Source of the DNA: Halictus rubicundus
Lineage: Eukaryota; Arthropoda; Insecta; Hymenoptera; Halictidae
Length of the DNA: 64,000 nt
Direction of reading: 5' to 3'
Assembly: GCF_050948215.1 (NCBI RefSeq)
Contig: NW_027488890.1
Span: 1 to 64,000 of the forward strand
In this document: one piece after another, positions 54,101 to 64,000 of the stretch
Numbering within the stretch: position 1 is the stretch's first letter
Layout: each line of letters starts with the position of its first letter
Position numbers and translations under genes: made by a program
The notes under the pieces: generated by a model
Told to the model about the DNA's origin: nothing
Database searches by the model: none
The model's input: only the letters and a program-made list of their open reading frames with translations

Positions 54101-57100
54101 ATCCTATTCTCTATCCTATCCTATCCTCTATCCTATCCTATCCTCTATCCTATCCTATCCTCTATCCTATCGTATCCTCTATCGTATCCCATCCTCTATC
54201 GTATCCTATTCTCTATGCTATCCTACCCAGTATCCTATAATATCCTCTATCCTATCCTATACTCTATAATATCCTACCCTCTGTCCTATCCTATTTTCTA
54301 TCCTATCCTATCATCTATCCTATCCTGTCCTCTATCCTATCCTGTCGTCTATCCTATCCTATCCTCTATCGTATCCAATCCAAAATCTTATCCTCTATCT
54401 TATACTATCCTGTATCCTATCCAATCCCCTATCCTATCATCTATCCGATCCTATTCTCTATCCTATCCTATCCTCTATCCTACCCTATCGTCTATCGTAT
54501 CCTATCCTCTATCCTATCCAATCCCCTATCCTATCCTCTATCCTGTCCTATGCTCTATCCTATCCTGCCCTCAATCCTATGCTATCTTCTATCCTATCGT
54601 ATCCTCTATCCTATCCTATCCTCTATAATATCGTATCATCTATCATATCCTATCCTCTTTCCTATAATATCATCTATCCTATCCTATTCTCTATCCTATC
54701 CTATCCTCTATCCTATCGTATCCTCTATCCTATCCCATCCTTTATCGTATCATAACCTCTATCCTATCCTATCCTGTATCCTATAATATCCTCTATCCTA
54801 TCCTATCCTCTATTCTATCCTATCCTCTATCCTATCCTATCCTCAATCCTATCCTATCCTCTATCCTATCCTATCCTCTACAATATCGTATCCTCTTTCC
54901 TATAATATCATCTATCCTATCCTATACTCTATCCTATCCTACCCTCTATCCTATCGTATCCTCTATCGTATCCCATCCTCTATCGTATCCTATTCTCTAT
55001 GCTATCCTATCCAGTATCCTATCATATCCTCTATCCTATCCTGTACTCTATCCTATCCTACCCTCTGTCCTATCCTATTTTCTATCCTATCCTATCATCT
55101 ATCCTATCCTGTCCTCTATCCTATCCTGTCGTCTATCCTATCCTATCCTCTTTCCTATTCTATCCTCAATCCTATCCTATCCTCTATTATATTATATCCT
55201 CTATCCTATCCTATCCTCTATCCTATCCTATCCTCTATAATATCGTGTCCCCTATCCTATAATATCATCTATCCTATCCTATTTTCTAGCCTATCCTATC
55301 CTATCCACTATCATATCCTATTTTCTAGCCTATCCTATCCTATCCAGTATCCTATCCTATCGTCAACCCTATCCTATCCTCTATCCTATCCGATCCTCTT
55401 TACTATCCTATCCTCTTTCCTATCCTATCCTCAATCCTATCCTATCCTCTATCCTATCCAATCCCCTATACTATTCTCTATCCTATCCTATCCTCTATCC
55501 TATCTTATCCTCAATCCTATTCTATCCTCTATCCTATCCTATCCTCTATCCTATCCTATCCTTTATACTATCCAATCCTCTATCGTATCCTCTATCCTAT
55601 CCTATCCTCTATCCTATCCTATCCTCTACAATATCGTACCCTCTATCATATCCTATCCATTTTCCCATAATATCATCTATCCTATCCTATTCTCTATCCT
55701 ATCCTATCCTCTATCCTATCCAATCCTCTATCCTATCCCATCCTCTATCGTATCCTATCCTCTATCCTATAATATCCTCTATCCTATCCTATCCTCTATC
55801 CTATCCAATCCTCTATCCTATCCCATCCTCTATCGTATCCTATCCTCTATCCTATCCAATCCTATATGCCATAATATCCTCTATCCTATCCTATACTCTA
55901 TCCAATCCTATGCTCTGTCCTATCCTATTCTCTATCCTATCCTATCCTCTACAATATCGTATCCTCTTTCCTATAATATCATCTATCCTATCCTATACTC
56001 TATCCTATCCTATCCTCTATCCTATCGTATCCTCTATCGTATCCAATCCTCTATCGTATCCCATCCTATATGCCATAATTTCCTCTATCCTATCCTATCC
56101 TCTATCCTATCCTATCCTCTATCCTATCATATCCTCTATCCTATCGTATCCTCTATCCTATCGTATCCTCTATCCTATCCCATCCTCTATCCTATCCTAT
56201 CCTCTATCCTATCCTATATCCTATCGAATCCACTATACTATCCTCTATCCTATCCTATCGTCTGTCCTATAATATCCTCTATCCTATCCAATCCTCTATC
56301 CTATCCTCTATCCTATCCTCTATCCAATCCAATCCTCTATCCTATCGTATCCTATATCCTATCCCATCCTCAATCCTATCCTATCCTCTATCCTATCCTG
56401 TCCTCTATAATATCCTATCCTCTTTCCTACAATATCATCTATCCTCTCCTATATTCTATCCTATCCTATCCTCTATAATATCGTATCCTCTATCCTATAA
56501 TATCATCTATCCTATCCTATTCTCTATCCTATCCTATCCTATCCTCAATCCTAACCTATCCTCTAACCTATCCTATCCTCAATCCTATCGTATCCTCTAT
56601 CCTATCCTATCCTCTATCCTATCCTATCATCTATTCTATCCTATCCTCTATCCTATAATATCATCTATCCTATCGTATCCTCTATCCTATCTCCATCCTC
56701 TATCCTATCCTATCCTCAATCCTATCCCATACTGTATCCTATCCTACCCTCAATCCTATCCTATCCTCTATCCTATCCAATCCCCTATCCTATCCTCTGT
56801 CCTATCCTCTATCCTATCCTATCCTCTATGCTATACTATCCTATATCCTATCCTATTCCCAATCCTATCCTATCCTCTAGCCTATCGTATCCTCTATCAT
56901 ATCCTCTCCTCTTTCCTATCCTATCCTATCCTCTATCCTATCCAATCCCCTATTCTATCCTCTGTCCTATCCTCTATCGTATCCTATCCTCTATTATATT
57001 ATATCCTCTATCCTATCCTATCCTCTATCCTATCCTATCCTCTATAATATCGTGTCCCCTATCCTATAATATCATCTATCCTATCCTATTTTCTAGCCTA

Positions 57101-57840
57101 TCCTATCCTATCCAGTATCCTATCCTATACTCAATCCTATCCTATCCTCTATCCTATCCTGTCCTTTATACTATTCAATCCTGTATCGTATCCTCTATCC
57201 TATCCTATCCTTTATACTATGCAATCGTCTATCGTATCCGCTGTCCTTTCCCATCCTCTATCCTATCCAATCCCCTATCATATCGTCTGACTTATCCTCT
57301 ATCATATCCTATCCTCTATACTATACTATCCTCTATCCAATCCTATCCCCTATACTATCCTATCCTATCCACTATCCTATCCTATCCTCAATCCTATCCT
57401 ATCCTCTATCCTATCCTATCCTTTATAATATCCAATCCTCTATCGTATCCTCTACCCTATCCTATCCTCTATACTATCCTATCCTCTACAATATCGTATC
57501 CTCTGTCATATCCTATCCTCTTTCCCATAATATCTTCTATCCTATCCTATTCTCTATCGTAGCCTATCCTCTATCCTATCCAATCCCCTATCCTATCCTC
57601 TATACTATACTATCGTCTATCCTATCCTATCCCCTATACTATCCTATCCACAATCCTATCCTATCCTCTATTATATGCTATACTGTATCCTATCCTATCC
57701 TCTATAATATCGCATCCTTCATCATATCCTATCCTCTAACTTATCCTATCCTCTATCCTATCCTATCCTCTAACTTATCCTATCCTCTCTCCTATCCTAT
57801 CCTCTATCCTATCCTATACTTTATCCTATCCTATCCTCTA
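51159..57840. repeat. Mosaic of rearranged core segments
   Basis: Pieces of the core reappear here in changed order. About 51,159-52,020 matches 22,860-23,540. TACCGCC with TGTCATCTATCC near 52,259 matches the right side of the homogeneous runs, but the run itself is missing. About 52,546-52,920 matches 24,586-24,960. The GCTATCCTATCCAG stretch of 24,970 recurs at 54,216 and, 784 bp later, at 55,000. About 57,115-57,780 matches 42,310-42,960. The joints between pieces differ from those in the core, so this part was assembled by additional rearrangements and exchanged less with the core afterwards. Confidence 0.72.
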
Positions 57841-60800
57841 TAATATCGTATCCTCTATCCTATAATATCCCCTATCCTAACCAATCCTCTATAATATCGT
57901 ATCCTCTATCATATCCTATCCTCAATCCTATCCTATTGTCCATCGTATCCTATCCTCTATCCTATCCAATCCCCTATCCTACCCTCTATCCTATCCTATC
58001 CCCAATTATATCCTATCCTTTATACTATCCAATCCTCTATCGTATCCTCTATCCTATCCTATCCTCTACAATATCGTATCCTCTATAGTATCGTATCCTC
58101 TATCCTATAATATCATCTATCCCATCCTATCCTCTATAATATCGTATCCTCTATCATATCCTATCCTCTTTCCTATAGTATCATCTGTCCTATCCTATTC
58201 TCTATCATATCCTATCCTCAATCCTATCCTATCCTGTAACTTATCCTATCGTCTCTCCTAACCTATCCTCTATCCTATCCTATACTTTATCCTATACTAT
58301 CCTCTATAATATCGTATCCTCTATCCTATCCTATCCTCTATCCTATAATATCATCTATCCTATCCTATTACTTATCCTATCCTATCCTATCCTCTATCGT
58401 AGTCTATCCTCTATCCTATCCAATCCTATATCGTATCCTATCCGCTATCCTATCCTATTCTCTATCCTATAATATCCCCTATCCTATCCATCCTCTATCC
58501 TATAATATCCTCTATCATATCCTATCCTTAATCCTATCCAATCCCCCATCCTATCCTCTATCCTATCCTATCCTCTATAATATCGTATCCTTTATCCTAT
58601 CCTATACTCTTTCCTATCATATCCTCAATCCTATCCTATCCTCAATCCTATCCTATCCTCTATCCTATCCAATCCCCTATCCTATCCTCTATCCTATCCT
58701 ATTCTCTATCCTATTCTCAATCCTATCGTATCCTCTATCCTATCCTATCCTCTATCCTATCCTATCCGCTATCCTATACTATCCTCTCTCCTATCCTATC
58801 CTCTATCCTATCCTATACTTTATCCTATCCTATACTCTTTCCTATAATATCATCTATCCTATAGTATCTTCTATGCTATCCTGTCCTCTATAATATCGTA
58901 TCCTCTATCCTATAATATCATCTATCCTATCCTATCCTCCATCCTATCCTATCCTCTATCCTATCCTATCATCTATCCTATCCTATCCTATCCTATCCTA
59001 TCCTCTATCCTATCCTATTCTCTCTCCTATCCTATCCTCTATCCTACCCTATCCCCAATCCTATCCTATCCTCTATCCTATAATATCATCTATCCTGTCC
59101 TATTCTCTATCATATCCTATCCTCTATCCTATCCATCCTCTACCCTATCTTATCCTCAATCCTATTCTATCCTCTATCCTATCCTATCCTCTATCCTATC
59201 CTATCCTCTATCCTATCCTATCCTCTGTATTATCCTATCCTCTATAATATCGTCTCCTCTATCATATCCTATCCTCTTTCCTATAATATCACGTATCCTA
59301 TTCTATCCTCTATCCTATCCTATCCTCTATAATATCATGTATCCTATTCTATCCTCTATCCTATCCTATCCTCTATAATATCGTATCCTCTATCCTATAA
59401 TATCATCTATCCCATAATATCATCTATCCTATCCTATTCTCTACCCTATCCTATCCTCTATCCTATCTTATCCTCAATCCTATTCTATCCTCTATCTTAT
59501 CCTATCCTCTATCCTATCCTATCCTCAATCCAATCCTATCCTCTATCCTATCCAATTCCCTATCCTATCCTCTGTCCCATCCTGTATCTTATCCTATCCT
59601 ATCCCCTATACTATCCTATCCTATCCACTATCCTATCTTATCCTCAATCCTATTCTATCCTCTATCCTATCCTATCCTCTATCCTATCCTATCCTCTATA
59701 ATATCGTATCATCTATCAAATCCTATCCTCTTTCCTATAATATCATCTATTCTATAGTATCTTCTATGCTATCCTGTCCTCTATAATATCGTATCCTCTA
59801 TCCTATAATATCATCTATCCTATCCTATTCTCTATCCTATCCTATCCTCTATCCTACCCTATCCCCAATCCTATCCTATCCTCTATCCTATCCTATCCTC
59901 TATCCTATCCTCTCCTCTATCATATCTTATTCTCTTTCCTATAATATCATCTATCTTAGCCTATCCTCTATCATATCCTATCATCTATCCTATCCTATCC
60001 TCTATCCTATCTTATCCTCTATCCTATCCTATCCTTAATCCTATCCTTTTCCCTATCCTATCCTACTATCTATCCTATCCTATCCTCTATCCTATCCTAT
60101 ACTATATCCTATCCAATCCCCTATCCTATCCTCCTTCCTAACCTATCCTCTACCATATCGCATCCCCTATCCTATCCTAACCTCTATCCTATTCTATTCT
60201 CTATCCTATCCTATCCTCTATCCTATCCTATCGTCTATCGTATCCTATCCTCTATCCTATCAAACCCCCTATCCTATCCTCTATCCTGTCCTATCCTCTA
60301 TCCTACCCTATCCGCAATCCTATCCTATCCTCTATCCTATCCTATCCTCTATCCTATCCTATCCTCTATCCTATCCTATCCTCTATAATATCGTATCCTC
60401 TATCATATCCTATCCTCTTTCCTATAATATCATCTATCGTATCGTATCTTCTATGCTATCCTATCCTCTATAATATCGTATCATCTATCCTATAATATCA
60501 TAAATCCTATCCTATTCTCTATCCTATCCTATCCTCTATCCTATCCCATCGTCTATCGTATAAATCCCCCTATCCTATCAAACCCCTTATCCTATCCTCT
60601 ATCCTGTCCTATCCTCTATCCTATCCTATCCTCTATCCTCTCTGATCCTCAATCCTATCCTATCCTCTATCCTATCCTATTCTGTATCCTATCCTATCCT
60701 CTATCCTATCCTATCCTCTATATTATCCTATCCTCTATAATATCGTACCCTCAATCATATCCTATCCCCTTTCCTATAATATTATCTATCCTATCCTATT

Positions 60801-63800
60801 CTCTATCCTATCCTATCCTCTATCCTATCCTATCGTCTATCGTATCCTATCCTCTATCCTATCAAACCCCCTATCCTATCCTCTATCCTGTCCTATCCTC
60901 TATCCTATCCTATCCTCTATCCTATCTTAACCGCAATCCTATACTATCCTGTATCCTATCCTATCCTCTATCCTATCCTATCCTCTATCCTATCCTATCC
61001 TCTATAATATCGTATCCTCTATAATATCGTATCCTCTATCATATCCTATCCTGTATCCTATCCTATCCTCTATCCTATCCTATCCTCTATCCTATCCTAT
61101 CCTCTATCCTATCCTATCCTCCATAATATCGTATCCTCTATCATATCCTATCCCCTTTCCTATAATATTATCTATTATATCCTATTCTCTATCCTATCCT
61201 ATCCTCTATCCTATCCTATCTTCTATCGTATCCTATCCTCTATCCTATCAAACCCCCTATCCTATCCTCTATCCTGTCCTATCCTCTATCCTATCCTATC
61301 CTCTATCCTATCCTATCCTCTATAATATCGTATCCTCTATCATATCCTATCCTCTTTCCTATAATATCATAAATCCTATCCTATTCTCTATCCTATCCTA
61401 TCCTCTATCCTATCCCATCGTCTATCGTATAAAACCCCCTATTCTATCCTCTATCCTGTCCTATCCTCTATCCTATCCTATCCTCTATCATATCCTATCC
61501 TCTTTCCTATATTATCATTTATCCTATTCTATCCTCTATCCTATCCTATCCTCTATAATATCGTATCCTCTATCCTATAATATCATCTATCCCATCCTAT
61601 CCTCTACAATATCGTATCCTCTATCATATATTATCCTCTTTCCCATAATATCATCTATCCTATCCTATTCTCCATCCTATCCTATCCTCTATCCTATCTT
61701 ATCCTCAATCCTATTCTATCCTCTATCCTATCCTATCCTGTATCCTATCCTATCCTCTATCCTATCCTATCCTCTATATTATCCTATCCTCTATAATATC
61801 GTATCCTCTATCATATCCTATCCCCTTTCCTATAATATTATCTATCCTATCCTATTCTCTATCCTATCCTATCCTCTATCCTATCCTATCGTCTATCGTA
61901 TCCTATCCTCTATCCTATCAAACCCCCTATCCTATCCTCTATCCTGTCCTATCCTCTATCCTATCCTATCCTCTATCCTATCTTAACCGCAATCCTATAC
62001 TATCCTGTATCCTATCCTATCCTCTATCCTATCCTATCCTCTATCCTATCCTATCCTCTATAATATCGTATCCTCTATAATATCGTATCCTCTATCATAT
62101 CCTATCCTGTATCCTATCCTATCCTCTATCCTATCCTATCCTCTATCCTATCCTATCCTCCATAATATCGTATCCTCTATCATATCCTATCCCCTTTCCT
62201 ATAATATTATCTATTATATCCTATTCTCTATCCTATCCTATCCTCTATCCTATCCTATCTTCTATCGTATCCTATCCTCTATCCTATCAAACCCCCTATC
62301 CTATCCTCTATCCTGTCCTATCCTCTATCCTATCCTATCCTCTATCCTATCCTATCCTCTATAATATCGTATCCTCTATCATATCCTATCCTCTTTCCTA
62401 TAATATCATAAATCCTATCCTATCCTCTATCCTATCCTATCGTCTATCGTATCCTATCCTCTATCCTATCAAACCCCCTATCCTATCCTCTATCCTGTCC
62501 TATCCTCTATCCTACCCTATCCGCAATCCTATCCTATCCTCTATCCTATCCTATCCTCTATCCTATCCTATCCTCTGTCATATCCTATCCTCTTTCCTAT
62601 AATATCATCTATCCTATTCTATCCTCTATCCTATCCTATTCTCTATCCTATCCTATCCTCCATCCTATCCAATCCCCTATCCTATTCTCTATCCTATCCT
62701 ATTCTCTATCCTATCCTATCCTCTATCCTATTCTATCCTCTATCCTATCCTATCCTCTATCATATCCTATCCCCTTTCCTATAATATCATCTATCCTATC
62801 CTATTCTCTATCCTATCCTATCCTATCCTCTATCCTATCTTATCCTCAATCCTATTCTATCCTCTATCCTATCCTATCCTCTATCCTATCCTATCCTCTA
62901 TCCTATCCTATCCTCTATCCTATCCTATCCTCTATCCTATCCTATCCTCTATAATATCGTATCCTCTATCATATCCTATCCTCTTTCCTATAATATCATA
63001 AATCCTATCCTATTCTCTATCCTATCCTATCCTCTATCCTATCCCATCGTCTATCGTATAAAACCCCCTATCCTATCAAACCCCCTATCCTATCCTCTAT
63101 CCTGTCCTATCCTCTATCCTATCCTATCCTCTATCCTATCTGATCCTCAATCCTATCCTATCCTCTATCCTGTCCTATCCTCTATCCTACCCTATCCCCA
63201 ATCCTATCCTATCCTCTATTCTATCCTATCCTCTATCCTATCCTATCCTCTATCATATCCTATCCTCTTTCCTATATTATCATTTATCCTATTCTATCCT
63301 CTATCCTATCCTATCCTCTATAATATCGTATCCTCTATCCTATAATATCATCTATCCCCTCCTATCCTCTACAATATCGTATCCTCTATCATATATTATC
63401 CTCTTTCCCATAATATCATCTATCCTATCCTATTCTCCATCCTATCCTATCCTCTATCCTATCTTATCCTCAATCCTATTCTATCCTCTATCCTATCCTA
63501 TCCTGTATCCTATCCTATCCTCTATCCTATCCTATCCTCTATATTATCCTATCCTCTATAATATCGTATCCTCTATCATATCCTATCCCCTTTCCTATAA
63601 TATTATCTATCCTATCCTATTCTCTATCCTATCCTATCCTCTATCCTATCCTATCGTCTATCGTATCCTATCCTCTATCCTATCAAACCCCCTATCCTAT
63701 CCTCTATCCTGTCCTATCCTCTATCCTATCCTATCCTCTATCCTATCTTAACCGCAATCCTATACTATCCTGTATCCTATCCTATCCTCTATCCTATCCT

Positions 63801-64000
63801 ATCCTCTATCCTATCCTATCCTCTATAATATCGTATCCTCTATAATATCGTATCCTCTATCATATCCTATCCTGTATCCTATCCTATCCTCTATCCTATC
63901 CTATCCTCTATCCTATCCTATCCTCCATAATATCGTATCCTCTATCATATCCTATCCCCTTTCCTATAATATTATCTATTATATCCTATTCTCTATCCTA
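57841..64000. repeat. Right zone of array B with AAACCCCC-type higher-order family
   Basis: A variant stretch with ATCAAACCCCCTATCC followed by CTATCCTGTCC appears near 60,864, 61,250, 61,920, 62,289, 62,472, 63,075 and 63,685, and I did not see it in the core. Offsets between matching blocks are 1,056 bp (60,785 to 61,841; 60,864 to 61,920), 1,039 bp (61,250 to 62,289, one monomer fewer) and 1,765 bp (61,501 to 63,266; 61,920 to 63,685). The 1,765-bp duplication is still matching at the last base, so the family continues beyond the window. Only 17-bp monomers and their variants are present. Confidence 0.82.

Larger units (their letters stand above)
12592..64000. repeat. Satellite array B: 17-bp monomer TATCCTATCCTATCCTC
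   Basis: The monomer is three TATCC pentamers followed by TC. It is exact in homogeneous runs such as 24,119-24,412 and recognisable with substitutions everywhere else. Shorter 12-bp forms (two pentamers plus TC) also occur. Common variant monomers begin TATAATATCG, TATCATATCC or TTTCCTATAATATCATC, or end CAATCCCC or TATTCTC. The plus strand is rich in C and T with few G residues, a strong strand asymmetry that array A lacks. Seventeen codons make one 51-bp cycle with no stop, and all three plus frames read the same 17-residue peptide. This explains the many open frames, for example 23,466-24,734 and 29,628-31,118; none is supported as a gene. The array is open at the right edge. I do not recognise it as a named satellite. 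Confidence 0.97.

Noticed and set aside
12592..64000. Telomeric or interstitial telomeric repeat
   Set aside because: The unit is TATCC-based with a TC remainder. It does not match TTAGGG, TTTAGGG or TTAGG types in either orientation, and there is no terminal structure.
12592..64000. GATA-type (Bkm) sex-chromosome repeat on the minus strand
   Set aside because: GATA appears as part of GGATAG, but the sequence is not a tandem tetranucleotide and most sites lack the A/T before GATA expected of GATA-factor sites. The resemblance is compositional.
1..64000. Centromere protein B box
   Set aside because: I saw no sequence resembling the 17-bp CENP-B box in either array. The equal length of the array B monomer is coincidental.

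Overview
The window is 64 kb of satellite DNA from one end to the other. I see no protein-coding gene, RNA gene, transposon, CRISPR array or single-copy sequence. Two short-unit tandem arrays abut directly. Array A (1 to about 12,591) is built from 10-bp GAATATANNN units interspersed with an 11-bp TAATATTACT(A/C/T) unit. Array B (about 12,592 to 64,000) is built from a 17-bp monomer, three TATCC pentamers plus TC. Both arrays run off the window. This points to a heterochromatic block (pericentromeric, subtelomeric or sex-chromosome-like) in a long-read eukaryotic assembly. I do not recognise either satellite and cannot name the organism from sequence alone.

Array A layout: a mosaic left part (1-4,405) with a 1,154-bp tandem duplication; two tandem 660-bp copies (4,406-5,725); about 2.3 copies of a 602-bp unit (5,772-7,150); a 2,443-bp duplication (6,828-11,343) that itself contains 753-bp repeats; and a right flank (11,344-12,591) that reuses variants seen near the left end.

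Array B layout: a disordered, diverged left zone (12,592-16,911); a 2,262-bp duplication (16,912-20,938); a second disordered zone (20,939-22,859); a strongly amplified core (22,860 to about 49,520) in which multi-kilobase higher-order repeats recur at offsets of 1,637, 3,706, 5,042, 6,794, 8,079-8,283, 11,785 and about 12.4-13.3 kb; a mosaic of rearranged core pieces (49,520-57,840); and a right zone (57,840-64,000) with its own higher-order family at offsets of 1,039, 1,056 and 1,765 bp that continues past the window. A cassette of five ordered 17-bp variants runs through most of array B.

The numerous open reading frames, up to about 496 codons, arise because neither monomer contains a stop codon in the open orientation and neither 10 nor 17 is divisible by 3, so every frame reads the same low-complexity peptide. 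They are not genes. The observations I rate highest are the 10/11-bp mixture of array A, which averages 10.21 bp in the stretch I parsed and so matches the helical repeat of nucleosomal DNA; whole-monomer copy-number steps at one internal homogeneous run of array B; and the dense occurrence in array A of the nonanucleotide TAATATTAC, identical to a known rolling-circle origin motif but probably coincidental.
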